From assembly GCA_910574865.1 (NCBI GenBank), contig CAJTDN010000026.1:1-39658 (forward strand): 39,658 nt of DNA, in the 5' to 3' direction. Positions 24,885 to 33,594 of this stretch are shown here, piece after piece. Numbering within the stretch: the stretch's first letter is position 1; each line of letters begins with the position of its first letter. This stretch comes from Lachnospiraceae bacterium. Its GTDB lineage: Bacteria; Bacillota; Clostridia; Lachnospirales; Lachnospiraceae. A program made the translations under genes and the position numbers. The notes below the pieces were generated by a model, which had not been told where the DNA came from, did no database searches, and saw nothing but the letters and a program-made list of their open reading frames with translations.

Positions 24885-25783
24885 TTTGTCCCCCTTTTCT
24901 GAATGGCACGCATTTCAATATATCCGCGCTCACCGCGCGGTTCCAGCTGGATGCGCGGATTGCTGTCATCCCACTCATATCCAATCACGGACGAATCATA
25001 GTGGTTTAAGGAATACTGCACGGAAAGGATCGCCTGGGAATAGTCCTCCTCCCGGAACGGTTCCCCCTGCACCACCAGGTATTCCGCCGCGGGCAGGGAA
25101 ATGATATCAAATCCTTCTGGGATTCCACCGGCATAATCCGGCGCTACCTCTACCCCCTGCACGTAAGTGGAGGTTCCCGGCTTTTTATATTCTTCCGGAA
25201 GCCATAGGCAGACCGGCTCCCCACACAGGGAATCCATGCTCATCAGAATCCCCCATACCTCACAGTTCACTTCCGCACAATAGTCGAAATAATCCTCCGC
25301 TTTGATTCCTCTTTTTATAATCACCTTGCGCTCCGGCTTGCAGATTACCTGGACAAAAACGCTCTGCAAATTTTCCATATCAACAATATCCTTTCTGAGT
25401 TCTCTGAATTTAACTCCATATGGGATAAACAATCCAATCGGAACCGGGTCTTTCACGTATTCCCCAGGATTGCATCCGAATTCTTTGTAAAAAGCGCGGG
25501 TGTATCCGTCCACACTTTCAAATCCGCAGTCATAAGCTGCATCAATTACTAAGCATTGCTCCTTTTTCAGCCGCATAGCCGAATGGGAAAGCCGCAGCCG
25601 GCGGATATACTCCGCCGGGGTCATTCCCAGATAATTCTTGAACAGCCGGTAGGAATGCCAACTTGAAAAAAGCGAGACTTCCGAAAGGTTCGCCAGTGTA
25701 ATCTCCTCTCCCAGATGTTCTTCTATATATTCCTGCATCCGCTGTACCGCTTTCATCTGCTCCTGCACTTCATTCACCTCCAT
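24881..25783 (-). CDS. AraC-family regulator with GyrI-like domain
   Basis: A 300-residue protein with an N-terminal AraC DNA-binding domain (two helix-turn-helix units, residues about 10-110, including TPAEYIRRLRLSHSAMRLK and FYKEFGCNPGEY) and a C-terminal GyrI-like/effector-binding domain (about 130-295). Such regulators bind small hydrophobic or cationic compounds and activate nearby exporters. Its stop overlaps the ATPase start by four bases, so regulator and transporter form one operon. The start at 25783 has TAGGAG nearby. Confidence 0.92.
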   Translation of the reverse strand: MEVNEVQEQMKAVQRMQEYIEEHLGEEITLANLSEVSLFSSWHSYRLFKNYLGMTPAEYIRRLRLSHSAMRLKKEQCLVIDAAYDCGFESVDGYTRAFYKEFGCNPGEYVKDPVPIGLFIPYGVKFRELRKDIVDMENLQSVFVQVICKPERKVIIKRGIKAEDYFDYCAEVNCEVWGILMSMDSLCGEPVCLWLPEEYKKPGTSTYVQGVEVAPDYAGGIPEGFDIISLPAAEYLVVQGEPFREEDYSQAILSVQYSLNHYDSSVIGYEWDDSNPRIQLEPRGERGYIEMRAIQKRGTK

Positions 25784-25856
25784 CTGTATCTCCTATTTTA
25801 CCATGAACACTGGAACGCCTCTCGACTTTTTTTGCTGTTGCAAATGGTGCTTATGG

Positions 25857-26255
25857 TTATTGAACGGTACCCAATAACACAAACCTTGCGTTATCAAACT
25901 CATAACTGCAGGTAGAAAGCGTAACAATTCGATCTGTGACTGCCGGAATCATATCACTTTCAAAATAGGAACGGCTCCTGGCTGCCTCCAGCCAAGCTTC
26001 AAATTTTGTATCCGGCTCTAATGCTATTTCCCACGCATCATCTTTCACATTCGCCACATAGCCGGCAAATATCTCCACTCTGATATTCTGCTCCGGCGTT
26101 ATTAATAGTATGGTCGGATGTGCCTGATAAAACTCCTGCTTTTTGTATTGCGTCAAACCGGAAAACATGGTACCGTTTTTCATATGGTGTCCATAGATTA
26201 TGCTGTGCCGGTCTGAGAAATCCGGCGCATTTCGGCTGCCATATTCTAAATTTCT
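25857..26255 (-). pseudogene. Sortase B, C-terminal half only
   Basis: The frame shows SRNAPDFSDRHSIIYGHHMK with the catalytic His, then ITLSTCSYEF-type sequence (VTLSTCSYEF) with the catalytic Cys and ARFVLLG with the catalytic Arg. These are the conserved parts of class B sortases, which anchor surface proteins to peptidoglycan. The N-terminal signal and first half are missing: homology begins about at LEYGS and a TAA lies a few codons upstream. The break coincides with the promoter of the opposite-strand gene at 26324. Confidence 0.8.
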
Positions 26256-26264
26256 GCAAATCTC

Positions 26265-26293
26265 TTGATATTATTCTCCATTGTGAATATAAT
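26265..26293 (+). promoter_or_regulatory. Promoter of the small helix-turn-helix gene
   Basis: TTGATA (26265-26270), a 17-bp spacer and TATAAT (26288-26293), 31 bp before the ATG at 26324, which has an AAAAAGGAG site. Confidence 0.8.
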
Positions 26294-26323
26294 AGATATA
26301 GAGAATAAAAAGGAGCGACTGCT

Positions 26324-26518
26324 ATGAAATACATTTCAACGAGTGAAGCTGCCGCAAAATGGGGACTTTCCAGGCGGCGGGTGGCAATCCTTTGTAAAGA
26401 GAACCGTATCGAAGGCATCCAGCGGGCCGGTCAGACATGGATTATACCAGAAACGGCAGAAAAGCCTGCAGATGCACGAATTAAGAGCGGAAAATATATC
26501 AAGAAATGCGAGGAATAA
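26324..26518 (+). CDS. Small helix-turn-helix DNA-binding protein
   Basis: A 64-residue protein STSEAAAKWGLSRRRVAILC...EGIQRAGQTWIIPETAEKP, the MerR/excisionase-like helix-turn-helix used by many Clostridial accessory loci. It is one of the few plus-strand genes, has its own promoter and ribosome site, and lies four bases before the start of the degraded AlbA gene, so the pair was an operon. Probably a local transcription factor. Confidence 0.82.
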   Translation: MKYISTSEAAAKWGLSRRRVAILCKENRIEGIQRAGQTWIIPETAEKPADARIKSGKYIKKCEE

Positions 26519-26522
26519 AGCA

Positions 26523-27925
26523 ATGCCTGAAAATCAGAATATAGAATGGAAATCAAAATAGCGAGATGATTATCTTGAATGAATCTGCGGTTTGCCAATG
26601 CCCAGGGCTGAAGGATTTATATTGGATGTGATGATAACGGGCATATTATAGGGCTTGACAATACCCGGAAGCTTTTAGAGGACATTCCCAATAAGGTTCG
26701 CAATGCCATGAGCATAGTTGTAGATGTAAACCGGTTAGTGGAAGATGGAAAAGAATATATCGAAATTGTAGTTCCGCCCTATCCTGTTGCTATTTCCTGC
26801 AAAGGCGTTTACTATTACCGCAGCGGAAGCACTATGCAAACGCTCTCCGATCCCGAACTGGAAAGCTTCATTCTTCGCAAACGGGGCGCTTCCTGGGATA
26901 ATATGCCTCTGCCCGGTTTTACCATTGACGATATTGATGATGCCCTGGTTCAGAAATTCAAAACCCTGGCCGCAAAAAAGGGAAGGATTGACGAGAGCGT
27001 TCTGTCAGAGTCAAAGGCAGACTTGATGGAAAAACTCCGCCTGACCAATGCTGGACACTATACAAATGCAGCCATGCTCTTGTTCAGCAAAGATCCCGAC
27101 AAGTGGCAGCTTGGCTCATACACCAAGATTGGATTTTTTGAAACGGATGCTGACCTTCGTTATCAGGATGAAATCCATGGTTCCATTCTGGAGCAGATTG
27201 ATAAGATCATCGAAGTCCTTCATCTCAAATTTATGAAAGCAAAAATCACCTACGAGGGGATACAAAGAATAGAACGATACTTTGTCCCGGATGCAGCTCT
27301 GAGGGAAGCTTTGCTGAACGCCTTATGCCACAAGCAATATGAATCCTGTACGCCTATCCAAATCAGTGTTTATGATGACCGTCTTTATATTGCAAACTGC
27401 GGAAAGCTACCGGAAAACTGGACCATCGACAGTTTAATGTCCAAGCATGCGTCCCGTCCATATACCCCTTCCATTGCTAATGTATATTATTTGGCTGGCC
27501 TCATTGAAAGCTGGGGACGCGGTATCGAAAAAATTTGTCAGGCTTGTGAAGAAGACGGCTCCCCACTACCGGAATACACAATTCATCCTGGCGATATTAT
27601 GATACAATTCATTGCCGCCGAGGAGCGAATCGTGCGCACTTCACTCGACAAGGTGACTGAGAAGGTAACTGAGGCAGAACAGAAACTTTTATCGCTGTTG
27701 CTCAAAGATCCTGCCTACACCTATGCTCCTTTTTCTATTATACTTCAGATACCTGAAATATACAAGAACATAGTTGCGCATTTATTGGGATATTACCATC
27801 TCTGGTTCATTCCTTTTTTGACATGTTTTATTTTATTCCAAATCAGAAAGACAGTTTCATATCCCGACTCGACTTTTCGCGTTCACGTCCCAGCAACATT
27901 TGTTTTGATAAACCCAAAGCTGTGA
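26523..27925 (+). pseudogene. AlbA_2-type ATP-binding regulator, degraded
   Basis: The original start at 26523 reads MPENQNIEWKSK and then TAG where Trp is expected; a TGA replaces another Trp at 26577-26579-like distance, a one-base deletion follows ICG, and a further TGA sits in the AQG motif. From about 26640 the frame is intact and continues to KVTEKVTEAEQKLLSLLL: AlbA_2/Schlafen-like domain, then an ATP-binding C-terminal part (ALREALLNAL, GRGIEKI). After about residue 340 the expected final winged helix is replaced by unrelated sequence ending 27925. An N-truncated product from 26708 is possible but unlikely to work. Confidence 0.75.
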
Positions 27926-27992
27926 GTTCTGAAATTAACTGATTTTGAGAAATAGGTGCTTTCATTTCTATCTGGTATAAAGCATTACGCTG

Positions 27993-28493
27993 TTATCTTT
28001 CTGAAATACTGACTGCTTCAACCGCAACACTGCCGCCCCTTACAATCTCAATTCTATTCGTAAATTTCCTTTGTAACAAAGCAATCAAATCATCATTTCT
28101 GTTTTCTGTTTGGGTACATTCCAAAAGAACGGTAGTGCCGTCATAGTCAATGATTGTAGCCCCAAACACTTTTGAAATTCGAAACAGCTCTGTTATATCC
28201 ACATCAGAGCAGCCATTCACCCTTACAAACAGAATTTCTTTCATGTGAATGGGTGTGTCCGTATAGTCCACTAATTTGATTACTTCGACACTCCTGCTTA
28301 GCTGCTTCTTAATCTGCTCAAAAGTCTTATCGTCACTCGTTAAGCTGATCGTCATCCTCGATATGGTACTGTCCTCTGTAACTCCGACTGTTAAACTGTC
28401 TAAATTATAAGACTTGGCAGAAAATAAGCCTGAAATGCGGGCAAGTACACCTATTTCATTTTCCACAAATAAACATATCCATCTTTTTTTCAT
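27993..28493 (-). CDS. ilvN: Acetolactate synthase small (regulatory) subunit
   Basis: A 166-residue protein with an N-terminal ACT domain (VENEIGVLARISGLFSAKSY, then LDSLTVGVTEDSTISRM) and a C-terminal domain (KEILFVRVNG). In family terms it binds valine and stimulates the catalytic subunit in branched-chain amino acid synthesis. The start overlaps the ilvB stop (ATGA), so the two are coupled. The length is normal for the short IlvH/IlvN type. Confidence 0.92.
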   Translation of the reverse strand: MKKRWICLFVENEIGVLARISGLFSAKSYNLDSLTVGVTEDSTISRMTISLTSDDKTFEQIKKQLSRSVEVIKLVDYTDTPIHMKEILFVRVNGCSDVDITELFRISKVFGATIIDYDGTTVLLECTQTENRNDDLIALLQRKFTNRIEIVRGGSVAVEAVSISER

Positions 28494-30226
28494 TTTCCGT
28501 GTTCCTCGCTTTCCAGTATCATATCGTTAAGGGAGTTCCCCGGGGGAACAATCGGCATAACATTGATTTCTCTGTCTATGATAAATTCAATAATCGTAGG
28601 CGTTTTCGTATTCTGCTTTGCACTTATCAAAGCATCTTTTATATCTGCCGGCTTGGTTACACGGATGCCTTTTGCCCCATAGCTCTCCGCAAGTCTGATA
28701 AAATCGGGCGTATATTCTGGGCAGCAGTGGTCTGGCGTATTGCAGTCTATCTCGCAACTTCTGCGGTAGCGCATACAAGTACTGGAATACCGTCTGTCAT
28801 AGAACATTTCCTGCCATTGCCGCACATTTCCTAAATATCCGTTATTCAGTATACAGATGATAATAGGCAGCTCGTAAACGACAGCCGTAGCCATTTCCTG
28901 TATATTCATCTGCATACCGCCGTCCCCGGAGATAACAATTACATCTTTATGTGGATTGCCAAGCTTCGCCCCGATTGCCGCAGGGAAGCCGTAACCCATA
29001 GTTCCCAATCCTCCAGAGGGCAGCATTTGTCTATTTTCATCAAGCGCAAGAAACTGTGTTGTCCACAACTGATTCTGTCCAACATCTGTAGTGACAACTG
29101 CATCCGTAAAGATTTCATTGACGGCTTTTATTACCATTTGCGGAGTCAGTCCAGATCTCCCCATGTCGATGGGATATTCCTTTTTCCAATCATTGATTTC
29201 ATTTACCCATTCCGAAACAGAAAGCGGCTCTGCTTTTTCAAGCAGGGAGCAGATTGCTTTCTTCGCATCCGCCACGATAGGGACATCCACCACAATATTC
29301 CGTGAAATGGAGGCTGCGTCAATGTCAATGTGGATTATTTTGGCGGCTGTCGCAAATTCCTCTATCTTTCCCGTGATACGGTCGTTAAAACGTGTCCCTA
29401 TAGAAAATAGGACATCGCAGTTACTGATTGCCCTGTTTGCCGCATAGCTTCCGTGAATCCCGATGTTGCCCACATATAGGCTATGTGTTGTGGGGATTGC
29501 TCCTTTTCCCATAATGGTGGTGATGACAGGAATGCCCGTCAGCTCCGCAAGCCGTGTCATCTCTTTGTTCGCATGGGCGATATTCACTCCGCCCCCTATC
29601 AGAAAGACGGGCTTTTTCGCATGGCGCAAAATATCCAACGCCTTATTTAACTGCCCCATATGTACAGAAGTGTTCGGCTTATAACCTCGAATGGCTATTT
29701 CCTTCGGGTAAAAATCGCTGCCATACGCCCTCTGGATATCCTTCGGCAAATCAACGGCAACTACACCTGGCTTTCCTGTCTTTGCAATATAAAAAGCCTT
29801 TCTGATTGTTTCTGCCAAATCCTCTCTTTTTCGTACAGTTACCGCATATTTGCTGATGCTTCTTGTAATGCCCACGATATCTACTTCTTGAAAAGCATCA
29901 TTCCCAATCAGGCTGGTTGGCACTTGCCCCGTAAAGCATACAAGCGGAACACTGTCATAATTCGCAGTGGCAATACCCGTAACGAGATTGGTGGCTCCCG
30001 GTCCGCTTGTCACAAGGCAGACACCCACCTTTCCTGTGGAACGGGCATATCCGTCTGCCGCATGAACTAAACCCTGCTCATGGCGTGGCAAAATTACATC
30101 TATTTCCTTTTCTCCATATAACGCATTGAACAGGTCTATCGCCTGCCCTCCTGGATAAGCAAATAAAGTTGTAACAGATTCTTCTTTTAATGCTTTTACA
30201 AATAACTCAGCACCTGTTATCTCCAT
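28490..30226 (-). CDS. ilvB: Acetolactate synthase large (catalytic) subunit
   Basis: A 578-residue thiamine-diphosphate enzyme that condenses two pyruvates to acetolactate (or pyruvate with 2-oxobutyrate), the first common step to valine, leucine and isoleucine. Visible: YPGGQAIDLF, the catalytic Glu in RHEQG with HAADGYARSTGK, the central FAD-type domain, and the ThDP motif GDGGMQMNIQEM followed 26 residues later by NN. A Cys-rich insertion near CEIDCNTPDHCCPEYTPDF is typical of several Clostridial IlvB proteins. The start at 30226 follows AAAGGAGG. Confidence 0.94.
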   Translation of the reverse strand: MEITGAELFVKALKEESVTTLFAYPGGQAIDLFNALYGEKEIDVILPRHEQGLVHAADGYARSTGKVGVCLVTSGPGATNLVTGIATANYDSVPLVCFTGQVPTSLIGNDAFQEVDIVGITRSISKYAVTVRKREDLAETIRKAFYIAKTGKPGVVAVDLPKDIQRAYGSDFYPKEIAIRGYKPNTSVHMGQLNKALDILRHAKKPVFLIGGGVNIAHANKEMTRLAELTGIPVITTIMGKGAIPTTHSLYVGNIGIHGSYAANRAISNCDVLFSIGTRFNDRITGKIEEFATAAKIIHIDIDAASISRNIVVDVPIVADAKKAICSLLEKAEPLSVSEWVNEINDWKKEYPIDMGRSGLTPQMVIKAVNEIFTDAVVTTDVGQNQLWTTQFLALDENRQMLPSGGLGTMGYGFPAAIGAKLGNPHKDVIVISGDGGMQMNIQEMATAVVYELPIIICILNNGYLGNVRQWQEMFYDRRYSSTCMRYRRSCEIDCNTPDHCCPEYTPDFIRLAESYGAKGIRVTKPADIKDALISAKQNTKTPTIIEFIIDREINVMPIVPPGNSLNDMILESEEHGK

Positions 30227-30249
30227 AATAATATTCCTCCTTTTGTATG

Positions 30250-30304
30250 CGTGTGCTTGCTTGCATACGGCTTATTTTTTTCGGTACTACCATAAGGGCA
30301 GTAC
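30250..30304 (-). promoter_or_regulatory. ilvB upstream region: half-operator and hairpin
   Basis: On the minus strand a stem CGGTACTGCC/GGTAGTACCG (one mismatch, 30279-30303) is followed by A residues, so it is not an ilv-direction terminator. Nearer ilvB, TGCAAGCAAGCACACGCA resembles the tetR operator TGCAAGCGAGTACTTGCA (left half identical). TetR may therefore also control ilvBN (inference). No T-box or leader peptide fits in the 84-bp gap. Confidence 0.4.
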
Positions 30305-30310
30305 CGATTT

Positions 30311-30886
30311 TTATTGTTCCAATCCTTTTATAAACATTTGTACGCTGCTTTTTATGTATTCATCTTTTTCTACTTTAGATAATTCATTGCCAAAAGATGC
30401 ATTTAAAAACGCATAGCCAAAAGTTGATGAAAAAACTGTCAGAGCCAGAGCATCAAAATCTGCTTTTGGTATTTTTCCCAAATCAAACATTTTATTAAGA
30501 TACTGCGTGAACGATGATAAAAAAGCCTGTGGAACTTTCATAATGAAGGCAGACGTTTCCTCATATAATTGAGGTGCTCTCAAACCGATAGATAAATTTA
30601 CAAAATCTGGCGTCATCCTATCCATATATGCTTTCATAAACATCTCTATGTCTGTCTGCAAATCCCATTGTACATTTTCAAAAATTTCTGGAGTTATATT
30701 TGCCCTCCACCCAGCTTGATTTACCCCCTGTAACACGATATCTTTCTTATTTTTGAATTTACGGAACAGCGTACATTCATTCACGCCTGCTACCTTGGCA
30801 ATCTCTTTCGTGGTAGTTGCAACATATCCTTTATCCCGCACTAATGTCATTGCAGCATCAATGATTTTTTGACTTGTTTCATCCAT
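30311..30886 (-). CDS. TetR-family transcriptional regulator
   Basis: A 191-residue regulator with the N-terminal helix-turn-helix TTKEIAKVAGVNECTLFRKF and an all-helical ligand domain. It lies directly upstream of ilvB on the same strand (84 bp), and a perfect inverted repeat overlaps its own promoter, so autoregulation is very likely. The ligand is unknown. Confidence 0.9.
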   Translation of the reverse strand: MDETSQKIIDAAMTLVRDKGYVATTTKEIAKVAGVNECTLFRKFKNKKDIVLQGVNQAGWRANITPEIFENVQWDLQTDIEMFMKAYMDRMTPDFVNLSIGLRAPQLYEETSAFIMKVPQAFLSSFTQYLNKMFDLGKIPKADFDALALTVFSSTFGYAFLNASFGNELSKVEKDEYIKSSVQMFIKGLEQ

Positions 30887-30898
30887 ATTATGCCCTCC

Positions 30899-30944
30899 TG
30901 CAAGTACTCGCTTGCATTATAACAAAAAAACACCATAAAGTCAA
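30899..30944 (-). promoter_or_regulatory. Promoter and operator of the tetR gene
   Basis: Minus strand: TTGACT (30944-30939), 17 bp, TATAAT (30921-30916). Immediately downstream and touching the -10 box is the inverted repeat TGCAAG-CGAGTA-CTTGCA (30899-30916), a typical TetR operator. Confidence 0.8.
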
Positions 30945-31087
30945 TGAAAAAGACACCAACACACAGCGAGTTCTGTGTATTGATACCCTTTCATTAAGCC
31001 CTCCGCTTGCGTAACCTTTGATAGAACAATGCGAAGAGTGGAAACGATATCCGCTTCATCATCTACAATTAAAATAGTATTTCGCAT
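30941..31087 (-). pseudogene. Response regulator, N-terminal remnant
   Basis: From the ATG at 31087 (GGGAGG site) the frame reads MRNTILIVDDEADIVSTLRI, the first strand and helix of a receiver domain with the acidic pocket, then departs from the family after about 22 residues and stops at 30941 in the tetR promoter. The rest of the gene has been deleted. It follows the VanY-type gene by 61 bp, so a VanR-like regulator may once have accompanied it. Confidence 0.6.
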
Positions 31088-31148
31088 TCTGCCCACCTCC
31101 CAATTCTGACCTTCAGATTACGCCGTAATTTTCAACATTTTATCTACT

Positions 31149-32232
31149 CTAAGCGTTTAGGTATTCCTCAAGACAAATCTCTGCTTCATAGATTTCCTTG
31201 GCCGCTTCCTTACCCACATAGCGGTAATGCCAAGGTTCATAGCTGATACCCGTTATATCGCTCTTATCTGTTGGATAACGGAGAATGAAACCGTATTTCC
31301 AGCTGTTTTTCATCAGCCACTTCTGCACCTCTGTATTTTCCTGACGTTCATCCAGTACCTGATTTGCCACATCTACAATATCCAATGCCAGACCAAACTG
31401 GTGCTCACTTGTCCCCGGTACCGCCACAAGCTCGCCGGCCGCTGATTCTGCGCTTTCCTGAGAATACCCTTGCGCCAAATGCTCATCCACCTTGTTCTTA
31501 TAAAGCTTCTTTTGCTTATCCATTGTTCGGTACGAGGAACAGATCAGCGGATTCAGTCCTGCCGCCCAGCAGTCATCCATCATGTCCTGCAAATCGGGAT
31601 AGGCTCTCTCATCAATAGCATGTCCGTTTTTAAGCTGTGTTAAGGACGGGTTATGACTCTCCGGCAGAAGGTTCCATTTGTTTACCAGCGTCAGGTTCCA
31701 TTGCGTTTTATTGACATTTGAATATGTACTGTCTCCACCCTTATTTTTTATATATGCACCGCTGGTTTCCAGATTAGCTGTCAAAGTTGTACCACTATCT
31801 TTTGCCCACAACAAGTCATCACCTTTATGGAGCAGATTTTTTCCTGCTACGGTAGCGTCGGTGTACAGAACGCAACACGGTCGATGAAGGGCATATTTCC
31901 CCCCTTTCGTCGTTACTTTCACTCCGCGTACGTCCTTGTACGCGTCGCTCAAGTGCCTTGAAAGGGGGGAAATATGCCTCTTCACGACTCTGCGACCTCA
32001 CCCATAGGGATTTCAAGGGTTTTCAAGGAAGATGAATGAGGCGTACAAGGACGTACGCCGATTGAAGATGACGCTGAAAACCCTTGAAATCACATGGGCT
32101 GAGGCGTGTTGCCCTCCGTACACCGACGCTAGCAATCACTACGACATAGGTGAAAAGCAAGCCCAAAAACATTACAGCAGGGGAGTTCAAGCGTCTTTTC
32201 TTTCTTCTTCTCTTATTCTGTTGTTGGTTCAT
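31149..32232 (-). pseudogene. VanY-type D,D-carboxypeptidase split by element copy 3
   Basis: The 5' part (32232-32132) encodes MNQQQNKRRRKKRRLNSPAV and a membrane anchor FLGLLFTYVVVIA; the 3' part (31852-31149) encodes the catalytic domain with SEHQFGLALDI (metal His and Asp) and EPWHYRYVG. The 275-bp element at 31855-32129 lies between. Deleting it with one TA gives an uninterrupted frame (VVIA-TVAGKNLL). VanY enzymes remove the terminal D-Ala from peptidoglycan precursors at the outer face of the membrane. The 3' part could still be made from a GTG inside the element. Confidence 0.88.
31855..32129 (-). mobile_element. 275-bp palindromic element, copy 3 (inside vanY-like gene)
   Basis: Full copy in reverse orientation relative to copies 1 and 2, flanked by TA at 31853-31854 and 32130-32131. 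Both stems are intact. One terminal repeat has a single change (GAAC for GAAG). The insertion point within codons of a recognisable gene defines the element borders and the TA duplication. Confidence 0.9.
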
Positions 32233-32419
32233 GATAAAAATCCTCTTTAAATATGTATTTTCAAATTTAAGAAAGCAACGCAAACAGCAAAGATACCCTC
32301 CGCTACTTGCCCTGCTTCCTCAAATCGGAATCATCCTGATGTCTGTATTCTTAGTGCGTCTTCCTTTATCTCCCGGCGATTTTCTTGATCTGGGATACCA
32401 TAATTCTGACCTTCTGCGC

Positions 32420-32560
32420 CTAACACCTTCTTTTCAGCAGCCTTGCGAGTATAATAATAGCAATAAGTACCCAAACCAAATCCCGTGCAAACAAGAGTAT
32501 GAATATAAGTATGGGAAGAAAGCATATAAACAAAAGTAACAATAGCATTATTAATTTCAT
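32420..32560 (-). CDS. Small hydrophobic peptide, 46 residues
   Basis: An ATG at 32560 with AAAGGAT upstream opens a 46-codon frame, MKLIMLLLLLFICFLPILIF then two helices and the end LARLLKRRC. Almost the whole peptide is membrane-type. It lies 188 bp upstream of the VanY-type gene on the same strand. I do not recognise it; it may be a real small membrane protein or the remnant of a longer one, since polar coding-like sequence continues downstream in another frame. Confidence 0.35.
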   Translation of the reverse strand: MKLIMLLLLLFICFLPILIFILLFARDLVWVLIAIIILARLLKRRC

Positions 32561-32586
32561 GTGATTTTATCCTTTGCTCAGTGAAT

Positions 32587-32760
32587 CTACTCTACAGTTA
32601 AAGCCAGGCTTCCAGTAAATTGTCCACCGGCTAAGACAATGAAATTTTTGCCTGCATGTATCGTAAACTCGTAAACACCTTCATCCGAAACGTCTGTGAA
32701 TACAATATTGTCTTCGCCATCCAGCCAATACAATACCGCTGTGCCAGACTGGAGGTAAGA
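32587..32760 (-). pseudogene. C-terminal fragment of an unknown protein
   Basis: The minus strand has an open frame without a start, SGTAVLYWLDGEDNIVFTDV, continuing EGVYEFTIHAGKNF and ending SLALTVE at a TAG (32587-32589). The composition (alternating hydrophobic and polar) suggests a beta-sandwich domain of a surface protein. No upstream part exists; the acetyltransferase gene begins its end at 32773. Confidence 0.4.
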
Positions 32761-32772
32761 GAGTGAGGATAT

Positions 32773-33594
32773 TCATTTTTCATCGTTAGTTTTTTCTATG
32801 ACGATTGACGAACCTTTTGATTTATCGCCATTCAGCCACTGCCATTGTTCTGACAGTTCTATTCTGCCATCACTTAAAATCTGTGGTACACTGTGACATT
32901 TCCCAATTCTTATCTGATTGCTCAAATTAATATGCTGATAATAAAAATCTATTTCTCCATTCAAAGCAACCGTTCCAACTATACTTCCTTTTTTTATTTC
33001 TCCTCCATAGTAATCCGCCCATAAAATATTCTTATTTTGATGATATAAAAAATGCGTTTGATTATCCACTTCACCATTTTCAGTATTCATCTTTGGTATA
33101 AAACATTTTCCATCATAAAAAATATCTGTATTAGGAACTGCTATACGTTTCTCCATTACTTCATAAGTTAACCTTGCATTTTCATTGATAAATAATTCTT
33201 CATGCTTTAAAGTTTTATATCCCCTATGCTCATAAAAACAAGCTGCCGCAAGCGAAGCATCTAAGTAAATAATGGTGTGATTAAGAGATATTTCTTTTTC
33301 AAGACATTGCATAATATAACTGCCATATCCTTTTTTCTGAAAATCAGAAGTAACAAACAGTCTTGATATATGATTTTCCTTGCAACTGCCTGTTCCCACT
33401 AAACAATCACCTGATAACAAAACTCTAACAAAACCATTTTCTATATCTGTTTCAATGTTTTCCTTTGAATGAAGCCCCTGAAAAAATTCAACTACTTCTT
33501 GAGGATAATATAAAGGATAAATAGCGTTAATCGTGTTCTGTACCAATTGATAAATTTGTTCAATGTTTTCTTTTTTTGCTATTTCGTATTTCAT
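32773..33594 (-). CDS. GNAT acetyltransferase fused to a second domain
   Basis: A 273-residue protein. Residues about 1-155 are a GNAT domain: SRLFVTSDFQKKGYGSYIMQ is the acetyl-CoA binding motif, and YLDASLAAACFYEHRGYKTL the C-terminal strand. The second part (about 165-273, FYDGKCFIPKMNTENGEVDN onwards, ending NGDKSKGSSIVIE) resembles the small stand-alone proteins annotated as N-acetylglutamate-synthase-like in Firmicutes. The substrate is unknown. Start at 33594 has GGAGGTG and overlaps the stop of a 32-codon frame (TAATG). Confidence 0.82.
   Translation of the reverse strand: MKYEIAKKENIEQIYQLVQNTINAIYPLYYPQEVVEFFQGLHSKENIETDIENGFVRVLLSGDCLVGTGSCKENHISRLFVTSDFQKKGYGSYIMQCLEKEISLNHTIIYLDASLAAACFYEHRGYKTLKHEELFINENARLTYEVMEKRIAVPNTDIFYDGKCFIPKMNTENGEVDNQTHFLYHQNKNILWADYYGGEIKKGSIVGTVALNGEIDFYYQHINLSNQIRIGKCHSVPQILSDGRIELSEQWQWLNGDKSKGSSIVIEKTNDEK

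Noticed and set aside
27847-27963. Short minus-strand frame (APISQNQLISELTALGLSKQ and onward)
   Set aside because: Only about 40 codons, with no clear ribosome site and no family match I can name; it may be a remnant but is not supportable.
30279-30303. Terminator for tetR on the minus strand
   Set aside because: The stem is good, but on the minus strand it is followed by A residues; the T-run lies on the plus-strand side, where no gene ends.
32023-32283. Minus-strand 86-codon frame as a separate protein
   Set aside because: It is the vanY 5' end running into the insertion element, not an independent gene.
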